A stretch of DNA of 64,000 bases from NCBI GenBank assembly GCA_944739405.2, contig OX123187.2, positions 42,264,394 to 42,328,393 of the forward strand, written 5' to 3'. The DNA is from Euclidia mi. Lineage: Eukaryota > Arthropoda > Insecta > Lepidoptera > Erebidae. The position numbers were made by a program, and so were the translations under genes. The first letter of the stretch is position 1; the number at the start of each line of letters is the position of its first letter. The notes beneath the pieces are model-generated. The model ran no database searches. It saw only the letters and a list, made by a program, of their open reading frames with translations, and had not been told where the DNA came from. This document shows positions 11,019-23,600 of this stretch, in pieces.

Positions 11019-11313
11019 CATACATACATAGACTCACGCCTGTTTCCCGGAGGGGTAGGCAGAGACTAGGGAACGCCATTTGCAACGATCCTGACATATC
11101 TCTCGTGCTTCATTCACTCCCATCAGATTCCTCATGCATGCTCTTCTGTTCAGGGTACTTCTAACCTGTCCTGTTCTTAGGATGTCTCCAATCTGGTCAA
11201 AGAACGTCCGCCTAGGTCTTCCCCTTCGTCCTGTCCCTTCCACACGTGCCTTATATATCTGCTTGGTCAGTCTTTCGTCATCCATCCTCTCCACGTGCCC
11301 AAACCATCTTAGC
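11019..11313 (-). mobile_element. RTE-like LINE 3' fragment with 14-bp target duplication
   Basis: The minus strand encodes 'MLRWFGHVERMDDERLTK' ... 'GRRGRPRRTFFDQIGD' ... 'RCKWRSLVSAYPSGKQA' and stops, then a (catacata) tail at about 11019-11031. It is flanked by atacattaaattta at 11005-11018 and 11314-11327, a clean duplication from target-primed insertion. It is nested within PIF copy 2. Confidence 0.85.
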
Positions 11314-11421
11314 ATACATTAAATTTATACAAAATAATTATATTGCCAAGGAAGCGAAGCATGGTTATTAGATAGTTGGCAAGATAATTTCTCAGATTAA
11401 GATTCAAATAATAATAGGATT

Positions 11422-11688
11422 CTATTGACATTCTATAAAAATTACGACTCGTCCCTCGTCAAATGCCCTACAATTGATATTTTTTGCGATGTACGGATGC
11501 ACCCAGAATCTTCTTTTATATTTTCGTTTATTCATGTAATATAAATACAGAAGAAAATTGTCTTCATCGCTAGAGTCACTAGACATCGTCGTACGAATGT
11601 TGTTTTTCAAATGATAAAATATAGTCTCATTAGCGTAGCACCGTGTGCGGTAAGGAGTAGCATACCAGTATTCGATCATGGTTTGCAT
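11422..11688 (-). pseudogene. Harbinger transposase N-terminal fragment, copy 2
   Basis: Almost the same peptide as at 6401-6658, with the motif RRFWVHPYI intact, then NINCRAF running into the deletion junction. The catalytic domain is missing. Both copies break at the same place, so they descend from one deleted ancestor. Confidence 0.5.
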
Positions 11689-12390
11689 CTCAGTCCCGTA
11701 GCATTTAAATAGCTTCGTTAGAGAAGGGCCTACAGCTTCCGAGATTTAAATACAGAAAGTTAGCCAAGTATATACTTCTATTATAGGTACAGTAGGTATA
11801 TTGGGTTCAAGCAAACACTGCTACGTGAAACCGTAATGGAAGCATGCATTTCTTATATTAATAACTTGTTTACTCCGGCGCTATCGTCCGGCCGCATCGT
11901 ATGCCAGCCTGCATACACCTATTCCATGAATCCTGTCTCCTACCTATAAACCGCACGAAAATCCGTTCACTATTTTGCGAGTTTATCGCCAATAGAAAGA
12001 CAGAAGAAGCCGAGGACTTTGTTTTGTAATAGGTAAAGATATGGATGAAGATGTGTATGATGGTTAAAAGTTAGGATATTACTTTATAAAACTTTCGAAA
12101 TATTTTATGTTTGTATACCTATCATTAACTTTAATCAACACTTTACTATCTAGCAAAAGAAATTTGTTGATCTTGTATCGCTATATGTGAACACATCTTT
12201 TGGATGAAATAAATGGGTGAATTTCAACAGGTCCAATAAAATCTTCATTTCCGTGGATATTTTATTCTTCAACTTTAGAACAAGAAAAAAATGTGTTTCC
12301 TCAAGTTTTTGATAATATATGTATTCTTGCTTAATATCTCGCAGATAGCTTGAAAAGCTAACGAGATATATAAGATTAAAAATTTCGTAC

Positions 12391-12994
12391 CACGGCGATG
12401 AAACATGCGTGCACGGCAATGAAACTAGCGTCCAAGGCAATGAAAGAACTGTGCCACGGGAATGATAGAATCAATCCACGGTAATGAAACAATCCAATAA
12501 CACATGATATTTTTATATAATATACTTACCTGAAATAAATACATCCCTGGCTCTGAGAGAGAAAGGCATACACAACACACACATACGCTCTTTTTACCCT
12601 CTTCTCAATAACCTTCTCGCATCGGAGTAAAATTAAACAAAAAGTTAATAGAATCAAAGCAACACAATCATTTATTTAAAGTTCTTGCACACAAAAATTA
12701 ACAGAATAGAAATTAACAAATACTAAGATACTTTTCTAAAGTATGCAATAGCTATTGCTAACAATATATACTTTACTTTATATAATATAACAGGGTCGCT
12801 TCTTAATTTTCACGTCGCTTTTGTTCGGCCAAAAATTTTCTTTCCTTTCTCTTTTTTTTCCGATAGTTTCGGTTTAGGCATCTTGGCTTTCTAATAATAA
12901 ACAATCCATTATTATGTTTAAAATTAGACTGTAGTATATGTGAGTGAGTGAGTGAGTGAGTGCGTGTGATTGTATTGTGTGTGTGTGTGTGTGG

Positions 12995-13025
<31 letters not shown>

Positions 13026-13674
13026 TCTGTGTGCGCGTGTGCGTGTGTGTGTGCGTATGTTTGAATGTCTATCGTATGATGGAGTATCAAATATATATCA
13101 TTTTGTAAGGTTAACGTGGAAATATCTTTTTGTAGTTGACTGTACAGTACAGATTGTTTTTTTTTTTCTTAATCATGCCGTGGCGATGAAAACATAAGTT
13201 ACGGTAATGAAGCAACTGGTCATGGCAATGAAACTAAATTGTTTTGAACTTTTGTTTCATTGCCGTGTCTTTTTTTTCATTGCCATAGCAAATTTTGCCC
13301 ACGAAAACCACGGCAATGAGAGCACGGCGATGAAAATCAAGGCAAAAACATCAAGTAACCAAAAATCTAATAATAATTCACAGTAATTAACACGTCACAA
13401 ATAAACATAAGATAAATGGCATTCCATCGAATGCTTAATCAAAAGGACAAACTTTTTCAAATAGAAGTTAGACCTATCCATGGCGATGAAATAAAAAATG
13501 TCCAGTAATATAAAAATCGAATACTTACATTTATGGCGCGAAAACGCAGGCACGTATACTCGTCGTTCCACGTCGAGCACCAAGCGACACTATTATGCAA
13601 CGTTTAGCGCACAGGGGTGGGGGACGCAAGTCCTTAGATAAAACAATATTGTGTGGACAAACACGGCAATGAAA
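12391..13674. repeat. Cluster of CACGGCRATGAAA motifs, partly phased
   Basis: About 14 matches to a 13-bp motif close to CACGGCAATGAAA. Plus-strand starts: 12391, 12412, 12433, 12455, 12477, 13179, 13200, 13221, 13309, 13323, 13479 and 13662; inverted copies at 13255 and 13275. The first five are 21-22 bp apart, and the next three are 21 bp apart. No ORF or transposon end was recognised that explains them. They may be subterminal protein-binding repeats of an unrecognised DNA transposon, or a regulatory array. Confidence 0.75.
12938..13068 (+). repeat. Microsatellite (gtga)n, (gt)n, (ga)n
   Basis: Consecutive simple-repeat runs, mostly gagt/gtga, then gt, then ga, then gt again with interruptions. 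The histidine/threonine-rich minus-strand frame across it is a simple-repeat artefact. Confidence 0.9.
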
Positions 13675-14513
13675 GATTTCGATGTTTATTTTTTCTTTGA
13701 GTATCTATTAATCCTATTTAATTGAATATTTAGTGCTACAAATAGATTACTATTTCACCTAACCAGAAAAAAATGTTAGAACAGTATAACTATGTTTTAT
13801 AGTACCGATTTCATTGATGCCACGTAATTTTGTTCCCGGGAAATTCACCCAAATACGTAATTCTTCGTTATAAGCTTCCAATCTGCTCTCCAATTAGTTT
13901 CAAAGTTGTATTTAGAGTTTGAAGCAAATAACATTAAGTGACTTTTAAACTTAAGGGAATTTAGGCCCTAGTTCTCTGAACTTCAGAGAGCAATAAGTAG
14001 AAATAAAACGGATACAGTCCAATTGAAATACCGGATATCCTGCCAAGCATTAACTAAAGCACTAGTCGTCTATGATCAAGAAAACGCGATGTGTTTTAGA
14101 TTTTCACTCGAAGTTCAGCCAATTGATACCGTAATAAAATGTTACTGTTTGCAATTGGCGGCCACGTAATGCTATCCAATACTCGAACTAGACTTACTAC
14201 CCGGTGACTGGACGGCAAGTTAGGGTGAGAAGGTCGGATGCCGATAATTAAGGATATCCGTTACATCTCAAATAATAAGTGTGCAAAAGTCATCGCTCAC
14301 TGTAGTGTTGCGTAGGATGGAAGTATCTAGTCGCGAGACAGAGTGACCACGTCCAGCTAGACAAGTTTAACTAAGGAAGAACTGTGTGTAATATCATGTA
14401 ACTCGAACCACTGCGAGCTACTCTTGACCTCTTCACATACCAAAACATATTTAAATATTGGCTTTTTATTAAAACCAATGAATGGAATGACATGTTAGCA
14501 TAACATTGCTTTT
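13675..14513. other. AT-rich DNA, nothing recognised
   Basis: No supported gene. A degenerate motif relative (tttcattgatgccacg) occurs near 13810. Confidence 0.4.
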
Positions 14514-14800
14514 TTAAGGGGTTCCGTAGTTAACTACTAGGAGCCCTTATGGTACCGCCATATTCGTCCGTTCATCTGTCCGTGGTTTTACGCGACAACT
14601 ATAAGCACTAGGGAGCAGAAATTTGTCGGTAAAGTCGACAACGCCTCACATTTCGCATCCATATTTGCGATAAAATTTATTTAATTATCACTAACTTTAA
14701 CTTAACCGTTCCAGGTTGAGTCTTATTGTACATTTATAGAGTATCTCGTAAATCAATTGAGTTGGAATAGGATAATAAAAACGGAACTCTTCAATTACTA
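14514..14800. repeat. Decayed mariner-like MITE (GGGTTCCGTA family)
   Basis: It starts with 'aaggggttccgtag', followed by 'aggagcccttatgg' and 'gtccgttcatctgtccg', and ends with a degenerate inverse (aacggaactctt) near 14777-14790. The outer element at 56181-59370 shares this opening. Confidence 0.45.
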
Positions 14801-15699
14801 ACGCCGTAGTATTCAAGTCGATCGAGCTTCGCTACTTAACTTGTTTTATATGTTAAATCAGGTGCATATAAGATTGTTTAGCGTTTTGTTTATTAGTATA
14901 ATCATCATTATTATATAATATGTATATTTATAAAATAAATATTGTGGTGACTGTCATATCAATCATCGCAGAAGCTATAACTACTGAAGTTAGAAGCAAG
15001 GCATTTTTGAAAGTGGGTTCCTTTTTAAACAAAGGGATACTAAAATACAAAGATATACAAAGGGAACTAGGGAAAGGTTTTTGAATATTTCGGCTCTGCT
15101 ATATGCACCACTTTTTAAATACCTACTATTAAACGAGTTTTATAAACTTTACCTAATAGAATATAGTCTGAAATATAGAGCATGATATTTATATCTCTAA
15201 ACTTAACTATTGTAGAATTAACTGAAACAAGGATGAAAGTTGTTTCTGGAACCCTTTTAGCACCGACAAAATACAACGATAGCGTTGTATTATTAGACAA
15301 ATGTTTGAGTAATATTATAAAAGCGAAACGGTGTATATTTGGTTATCCATCTTCAATCAAACCGTACCTACACAAGACGCGGGCTAATGTAATACATATA
15401 TAAGCATCTGAGATATATTTACTTTTATGTTTCGGACTACAGTTTGGTGATAAGTAGCACATGTATTAATACAGTTTGTTATACCGCGAATTCATAATCA
15501 TTTGATTTGTTATATCGCAATACCTGCTACCGGCAAAGAAAGGTATTACCAGAAGCTAGAACAGGTATTGATACTATTGAACAATTGCAATACGTATAAG
15601 TACTTACTGATGTTTTTTGTGTATTTTACATAGATTTTTTCATTATATTATTTCATAAAAACATCTTAAGAATGCTCAACAGCTGCTCGATATAGCGCG
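14801..15699. other. AT-rich DNA, nothing recognised
   Basis: Short open frames around 15115-15403 lie opposite each other and have no recognisable features. No RNA gene or repeat end was seen. Confidence 0.4.
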
Positions 15700-15910
15700 G
15701 TTCACCTTATTACGTTAGTGCTGGTTCCTGACCAACATGAGTACTAAATCGTGGGTCTAACTAGCCTTTTCCAGTATAGCTGGTCTTAAGCCTCTCCTTA
15801 TCTGATTCACAATGGCACCGTAATTCAATACGATGGGCTATACCACGCTGCCCTGGCCAGACGGTTTGGTACTGGTATAGACGTCGTTGTCGAGTTTTCT
15901 GAACCATCTA
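15700..15910 (-). repeat. Degenerate copy of the 'taccacgctggccaaacgg' repeat
   Basis: The segment 'gggctataccacgctgccctggccagacggtttggtact' (about 15834-15872) matches, with changes, the inverse of sequence at 30095-30185 and 55825-55915 and also 31895-31950. It is likely the 3' region of a lepidopteran retroelement. Confidence 0.4.
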
Positions 15911-16384
15911 CATACTATTTTCTTTGGGTATTGAATTGTCTTCAGTTGCCTCTGCAATGGAGTTCTCACATTTTTATTTATAATCCGTCACCACAAGGAC
16001 ATCGGGGGAGCGAAATAGAAATTAGTACTACATACAAAAATCAACTGTACGTGTATAAAGAAGTAAACAGACCAATACGAAGCATAGGGTCTGCAGAAGA
16101 TGGCGCAGGGTTCTCATAATCTGTTCAAGATTGAATAAAATATTTGCTATTATTTGAATAAGCTGAAGTTAATATTTGTTTGTTTTAACGCATTAATCTC
16201 GAGAACTGCCGATCCATAATCATAATTCATTTAATAAGGCAAGTCATCGCGCCTCAACTCACAGTCATGATCGTGAATGTGGAAATGTTTCTAAAGAAAT
16301 ATCTAATACATCTCTTATAAATATGAAGTGAAGGTGCAAATCAAACTTAAAACATGGAGACGGGTTTATATATAGATATATCTT

Positions 16385-16526
16385 TTTATTTATAGATACA
16401 GGCGTGAGCCTGTATCCCCGAAGGGGTAGGCAGAGGTGTAATATTAGATACATCCACATTTCGCCATGAATTTTTAGGTCCCACGTAATAGGGGGCGAGC
16501 CTATTGCCGTACCGGGCACATTATAC
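16385..16526 (-). repeat. SINE 3' half, cut off next to a LINE
   Basis: The SINE body from 'caggcgtgagcctgtatccccgaagg' to 'gtaccgggcacatta' is present, but the tRNA head is missing. The sequence passes directly into LINE coding sequence at about 16527. Confidence 0.75.
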
Positions 16527-18935
16527 CGATCTCCTTTCCCTACACTCCAGTCGCTCCCGTAAACTTCTTGACATTGCTGAATCAGCCAGCATCCACATTT
16601 TGCCTCTGCAAGCCACTCACCACAATAGCAATGGGGAGGACACGTGGCTTGATTTAATCCTCACCTCTGATCCTTCTTTAGTTGCATCCCATGGCCAACT
16701 TCCTGCACCTGGATTTTCCCATCACGACCTTATTTTCCTGTCATACCGCTTGAAACCTCCCAAAACCCCGCCCAAAGTTCTGCACAAGCGTTGTTTTGGT
16801 CACATAGACATAAATAAACTGTGTGAGGATGCTTCTAAATTAAACTGGACAGCATGATGTCTGCCTCTACGGTGGACGAAAAGATAAGGCTCTTCAATGA
16901 CACTGTCTGCAAACTGTACGATGTTCATGCCCCAGAAAGACGCGTGAAGCTAAAGCGGCCCCCTGCACCCTGGATTACGCAGGGTGTTCGCATGGCAATG
17001 CGTCGTAGAGATAGGGCGTTTCGGCGGTACAAAAGGGATCGGTGCGAGGAAAACTGGGCGCTTTTCAAGTCTGCAAGAAATCGGTGCAATCAGATGGTGC
17101 GTAACGCGAAACGCCAACATATTCTCAATAATATCACTTCTTCATCTGCTGCTAATATCTGGAAGTTCCTTGGAACTTTAGGCATTGGCAAGCAGCGGAA
17201 TGTCGAGTGCCATGGTACTCTTAGTTTGGATGATATCATCCGACATTTCTCCACTACCTTTTCGCTGAATCACCAAACTACGAGTCTCACTGTGAAATAT
17301 TTAGCCGGGTTATCTCAACCCAAAATAGAGTATTTTTTCTTTTCTCCAGTGTCCCCGCCTGAGATCAAGAAGATAATCCTCTCCATAAAGTCCAATGCTG
17401 TGGGATGTGACAACATCAGCCGCCGTATGATCACGATGATCCTCGATCAGCTCCTGGCGGCCATATCCCACATCATCAATTCCTCACTAGTTTCTGGTAC
17501 CTTCCCTTCCTTGTGGTGCAAAGCCTATATAATTCCCCTGTCCAAAATCCCCAATCCAACTCTTCCTCAACACTTCCGACCAATCTCTATCCTACCCTTC
17601 CTATCCAAAGTGCTCGAGGCCTGTGTGCACAGACAGCTGTCTAGTTTTGTCCATGACAATAGCATACTGAGTCCGTTCCAATCAGGCTTCAGGCCAGGTC
17701 ATAGCACTACTACCGCCCTCCTTAAAGTGACTGGCGATATTCGAGAGGCCATGGAAAACACTGAAATTACTGTTTTAGTGCTTATTGATTTTTCAAGTGC
17801 CTTCAATACCGTCAGTCACGACGTCCTATTATCTATCCTCTCCCATCTCAGGGTCTCTGCCGGAGCACTGGATTGGTTCTCAACTTATCTTCGAGGTCGT
17901 CAACAGTCTGCCCGTTTCGATACGTCATCTTCGGGCTGGTTCGACATTACGTCTGGCGTTCCTCAAGGCGGTATTCTTTCTCCTCTTTTGTTCTCTATCT
18001 TTATAAATTTCCTAACTCAACATCTTCAGTGTGCATACCATCTGTATGCCGATGACTTGCAGATTTACACCCATGCTAATATTGAACCCATAGCTGAGGC
18101 CATTGGCAAGATTAACAAGGATCTGGAAGCCATACTGACTTGGTCTGATAAGTTTGGTCTGGTCGTAAACCCGTGTAAGACCCAATCCATTATTGTGGGT
18201 AGCCGGCCGATGTTGAAAAGACTGGATTTCACATCTCTACCAGCTATAACTTTTAACGGGACTAATGTCGACTGGTATCCCTCTGTTAAAAACCTTGGGC
18301 TACATATAGATACTAAGCTGAATTGGGAAGCTCAGGTAACACAGGTTAGTCAAAAAGTCACCGGTACCCTGCGTGCCCTCTACCGCCTAAAAAACTTGCT
18401 TCCAACCGAGACTAAAACTATGCTTGTGTAAGCTTTAATCCTCCCTCTGATCGACTATGACGATGTATGTTACTTTGACCTGAATGCAGAACTCCTTATT
18501 AAACTTGACCGTCTTCTGAATAACTGCATTCGATTCATATTTAATCTTCGTAAGTATGACCATGTGTCTACTTATCGTTCCCAATTAAAGATGCTTCCTA
18601 TACGTCAACGCCGTAGTTTGCGTGCTCTCACTACACTATACTCTTTTCTTACATCTCTGTCTGCCCCTAAATATGTCACTTCCTACTTTCAGTATTTATG
18701 CACAAACCATGAGCGAAACCTTCGCTCTGCCAATAACCTCCAACTCATGGTACCTACTCACAAAACTAATTTTCTTCACTCTTCTTTCTCAATTCAGTCC
18801 ATCCTTCTATGGAATGCTCTCCCTCTCGAGATCAGAATGGCTAAGACCAAACTCACTTTCAAGTTCAAAGTGAAGGAACTGTTGTTGGCTGAGTCGGCGA
18901 CTCTATCCGATAATAAGTCATTACCATAATCTTAT
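16527..18935 (+). pseudogene. Jockey/CR1-like LINE ORF2, 5'-truncated and disabled
   Basis: The first frame (to 16857) is the tail of an endonuclease domain, with 'TWLDLILTSDPS' and 'FSHHDLIFLSY', the conserved SDH-like end. A one-base shift at about 16850 moves to the reverse-transcriptase frame starting at 16854: FRPISILPFLSKVLE, a 'DFSSAFNTVSHD' motif, SGVPQGGILSPLLFSIFIN, and YADD at 18045-18056. A single in-frame TAA at 18429-18431 interrupts it. The same frame then continues (LPLIDYDDVCY...) to a stop at 18927-18929, including the usual WNALP motif near the end. With only two lesions, this is a fairly young insertion. Confidence 0.85.
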
Positions 18936-18999
18936 GTATGTGTATATTTTACATATGTATATATATATATATACTATTTATTTAACATACGTACACATC

Positions 19000-19254
19000 G
19001 TCACGCCTGTATCCCCGAAGGGGTAGGCAGAGGTGTAATATTACTTCCACATTTCACCATGAATTTTTAGATTTTTAGGTCCCACGTAATAGGGGGTGAG
19101 CCTATTGCCATACCGGGCACATTATCAGACTCTGTGCTGCTATTGAGAATTTCCTAACGGAAAAACCCAATAACACTTTGGCCGACCCGGGAATCGAACC
19201 CGAGACCTCCCAATCCCACGCGCACATTTATGCCATGAGACCAACGAGGCAGTC
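19000..19254 (-). repeat. tRNA-headed SINE, full length
   Basis: On the minus strand: head GACTGCCTCGTTGGTCTCAT, B box GGTTCGATTCC near 19190, and a body to 'tcacgcctgtatccccgaagg'. A small duplication (atttttagatttttagg) is present. It directly follows the LINE, and the 12-bp acgggtttatat after it (19255-19266) also occurs at 16360-16371. Confidence 0.85.
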
Positions 19255-19266
19255 ACGGGTTTATAT

Positions 19267-22200
19267 TTATGACAGATAATGCTCGCGATTAAAATTAAAT
19301 TATTATGGGAGCAACGAGCAAGTAGATTCGATACTTAACGTCTCGGTGACAAACTCAGCTCATTAGCCTGTCGAGGCAGATCCTTGATGTTCCATTATCG
19401 AACGATTGACGACCAGCAACAATATCTCCCCGGATATTACATCTGCCTCTTCATTAAAACTCGCCCCATTGATATCATATCGAACTGCTTACCTGCGAGT
19501 AATCACTTATGAAAGTGCCCAACTTTCTTTAACCAAAGAACTTGTTTATCGGAATGATTAGCTAAGATTTGATTTCGAAGAACTTGCTAGAGGCAATATT
19601 TAGATTTTGAGGGCGGCAGACGTATTTAGAAGTTTATCGCGTTTTCCATTGACTGTTTTTTAAAGTATTATTTCTCAGTGGAACTGGGATTTCTCGTTCA
19701 AACATCAAATCAATGCTCCTTGCATCAGATCTTCGATTACAATTGACAGTCGCTCTATACGTTGCTATTTACGCATACTATGACACACCTGACCTTAGCA
19801 TGCATGTTACTAAGAAAAGAACCGGTAGGTACGTAATTATAAACGTTTTAATTGCTTTCTGCAGTAGGTAGGTACTACTTCATAATTCTGTCAAGCATAT
19901 TATCCTAACTGTTTTGATCCTTCTTTGGTAACTTGCCACAAAGCGATTCATCTTTACAGACGTTTAATTATAAGAACAAGCCTATGCAAAGGTTTGACGA
20001 CCATTTTTCCCGTATTTACGCAATTTCAATAAACTCAAGGGCAAGGATGTCTTCGATTGAGATGTATACCTACTGTGTCCTAAGTATACAGAGCAGACTT
20101 TGTCTTTGTGCCTCAAGGATACGGCGGCGAAAATGTGATAGGGATACACCAGATACACTACACGTGACTGGTAATAAGTTCTCATAGTAAATCTAGGACT
20201 AAATATAAAATCAGACTTAGTTCTAGGTTTATACCTTAAATAGATATCTAAAATCGTTATATAGTTTAATTATCACCGGTAAGATTTTGGAGACAGACTG
20301 ATGATTCACAAAAAATATCATATTCATTTCGTTTATACATGTATAAACACATTTACACGTTTACTTGAAGTTTCTTTAGTCCTTGTTATTTAATAGATAT
20401 ATTAATCGGTTCTTACTTGTAAATTCTTTACGTACCTAGCCATCAACACAGCTATTTATGCATGACACGTTGATAATTGTTCTCAAGTATATCTCTCTAT
20501 ATTAAGGCATTCCCTAAGTTACGTATAAGAACTTTACCGGCCAAATCAGACATAAATCTTTTTGAATAATCAGGGCCTCAATCAAATGTCCTCTCTTACA
20601 TGCTCTAAACTAGTCTTGACGCATGATTTGGAATATTGATACAATTTCATTTTCTAAACATGCTTTGATGCATATTATTTATCCATGTACGATTTAGATC
20701 GAGAGCAATAGCCTAGTGGTCCCAAATAGGTATATTAGGAGCGACCGAAATACTGACACAGTCGCAATGCATAACAATTACGATTAGACTACACCAGATA
20801 TTACCAAGTTTTAAAGACAACGAAACCCGTGTACCTACTTTCTTTTTTCTTCAACTGGAATTATCGAACCATTTTGACACCAAGTAAGCCTGCTGATTTC
20901 ACCACGAAACCTTCAGGTTTATATTCCTAGGTCTCAATATACCTAAATCTAAATTTAATTAAACTTAGATCAAAAGTTTTCTTTGTACCTAATCAAGTTC
21001 TTTGTAATGTACGGAATATCTAATTACATATTTTATAAAATGAAAGCTTTGTTAGACTTACAGATTGAAATTGGATTAAATTGATTATCTAAAATTAGAA
21101 ATTGAATAAGATAATATATGTAGGCATTATAATAAGGGCGAGCGCGAAGCGGCAGTAGTCAAATTATTGAAGCATTGTTCGACAAATCGAGTGGTTACAG
21201 ATCCAAACAATTCATTGTAAATTAATCTAACCTTCCTATCCTTCTTCCATTATAATCGCGAAAGGTTTTGACTATGCTAGGATGGATGACTATTACTCCT
21301 TCACGTAAAACTATTGATTCCTGATTTGCAGTAAGATTCTAAATTATAAAACTAAATACCCCGGCGAGTCTGTCTGTTCAAGACAAGGTCAAAAACTACT
21401 AAAGGCATTTTCATGCGGTTTTAACTAGTGTAAGGAGTGATCCCGTGGAAGGTTTAGTTGTATAGTTGACACAAGCGAAGACATGAAGATGATGACCGAA
21501 TGACCGCGCTTCACATGAAGCCGCCGGTAGCAAGCGTCTACCAAGTATCAGAACAGGACATATAATTTTATTAAACGTTTTCCTAAATGTTAGGGACAGT
21601 ATGAAGGTCAGCACTGAACCACTGTGTTACTGGCAGAGTAACAACTTTTGGCCTTTCACTGGCCATAGCTGATGTTACCTATTAGTAGGTCCAGATAGCT
21701 AAGACTAGATTTACCTAAGCAAAACAATCAGCGTTCATAGAAAATCATGTTTAACCAAATATTGTGGAGCACAATAAAGTGTTAACAAAAGTCGATTCAA
21801 ATGGTATAACTTCGACTGAAGGACAGATTGTAGAGACTTAACATTGGTTACTTTATGATACACCTTTATTTCAGCGTAACCATCATTGCAATACGATTAT
21901 ACCTACTTATATTTTTGTTTTGATATACTTCTGTTTATAGATGGCAGCGACGAGATTCGTAAAGTATTTTTTACAAAGATTACTTGTCTGTAACTACTAC
22001 TAACTATATATTTATAAGCGTGAAAACAAAACTGTACATATATCTATGTTTAATATTGTGCAGATGAATGACATTTGATATACAACTATATGAAAAAGCT
22101 GTAATTAGAGCAAAACTAAAAGAAAATATCATCTTACTGACTTGTAAGAATAATTTCATACCAGATAAAATGGATTCGCCTTTTCGTCCTATTTGTCTGT

Positions 22201-23468
22201 ATGAACGCGGTGCACTCCAAAACTATCTAACGGATTTTTATACGGTTTTCACTAATAGGTGTATCTATAATTCACGCGGGCAGAACATGGGCAGAACTCC
22301 GGTGAAGTCCAGTTTCACATAAAATTCAAGAGATCCCTTTAGGCTTATTTTTTGGCAAAGTACTAGCGTAGCACGGTGGTAGAGTCTTCGATTCTAAGAG
22401 TAAGTTCACAAAAATATTATTGTTGTATATTTATAATTCTTCAATATGTATAAAATACAAACATGCATATTCTTTTCAGTGTATAGCATGCGAGGCAATT
22501 TCAAACGGAAAGACTCGCGTGTTTGCCCTATTTAAATAATGTATAGTTTATGAGAATTCGCTTAGAAAGATAAAACTGTGCGGGTGTGTATACAAGCGTG
22601 CTAATCATATTGCTTGTTTTTTTTTTAAGATTGTTGTAGGTATTTGCAACAATATCCAAGTCATATAGGTACTCGTTAGGAGTAAAGTAACATGTAAAAA
22701 CTAGTAACTATTAGTGTTATGGGTTCGATTCCACACGAGACAGCACTTTGCTTGTTTCATAAATCGTTTTCCGGGTCTGGTTGTTGTTTGTATACGTTAT
22801 TTGAATTTGTTTCCCCTTGTTGTATGTTGAAGTCCCCGGAATGATTCTTAGTAAAGTTAGATTTTAAGTTAAATTTCACATCTAGGTTCCTGCTAGGAAT
22901 GTAACCTAAATTAGAGAATAAATTACAAAACAGATAACAAAAATATAGCGGTAGTGTTATGGATAATATTAACTCAAGCTTAAGAGATTTTGTAAAGGTA
23001 GCAAGTAAAATACCATAGGGCCAGAAATTGATTACGCTACTTCTAACTAATAAAACTCTACAACAGTACCAAATACTGCAAATCTAATGAGTATTCACGG
23101 GGCACCTCCACTTCGATGCTTACTTCGCGGCTTCATCAATCAACATTGCAGCGCTTTGTGTATTTGGATGTACCTATCATGAGCTTTCGTTCGTCTGCAC
23201 CTGGCAAATACACTTCGGACTAACAGCGCTACATTGATTGCGAATTATTGTGACGCCTTGTGTACATTCAAGTACCTATTCATCTGGCGCTTGTTCCCTA
23301 GTAAGTACGCTTAGTCTACAGCTAAAATTACGTACGAGTACCTATATAATATGTAAGTGAGAAAAGGAACTTCAAGAGAACGATATAAAAAACAATGTGT
23401 TCAAATACACAAAAGCAGAAAAGCAGATAGTACGCACGGATATTCTTCATCGGAACATCCATAACTTC
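19267..23468. other. Long AT-rich stretch without a recognised gene
   Basis: Only short frames are present, with no conserved motif. A B-box-like GGTTCGATTCC at about 22721 followed by 'cacacgagacagc' hints at another SINE type (22680-22800). The rest is unassigned. It could hold distant regulatory DNA or upstream exons of the gene at 24 kb, but I could not identify any. Confidence 0.4.
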
Positions 23469-23600
23469 ACACGCCTTTTATCCCCGGAGGGGATAGAAGA
23501 TAGATAGGCAGAGGTATATTACACACCCACTCTTCGCCCGTTATGTTTCGGTCCAAATGTAATAGGTGGCGAGCCTATTGCCATCTACCGGGCACATTAT
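23469..23600 (-). repeat. SINE 3' fragment
   Basis: It runs from 'cacgccttttatccccggagg' to 'ctaccgggcacattatt', matching the SINE body with a small insertion (atagaagatagata). The tRNA head is absent. Confidence 0.7.

Larger units (their letters stand above)
10332..11730. mobile_element. PIF/Harbinger deletion derivative, copy 2, with two insertions
   Basis: The ends are GGCCCTTCTCTCACGAA and its inverse (one base changed: gttagagaagggcc), flanked by TAC at 10329-10331 and 11731-11733, a 3-bp target duplication as in PIF/Harbinger. The interior matches copy 1 (MADF start near 10757, transposase N-terminus at 11422-11688) apart from a MITE at 10498-10708 and an RTE-like LINE piece at 11019-11313. 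Confidence 0.75.

Noticed and set aside
12803..13090. 95-residue His/Thr/Ser-rich frame
   Set aside because: It is a translation of the gt/ga microsatellite.
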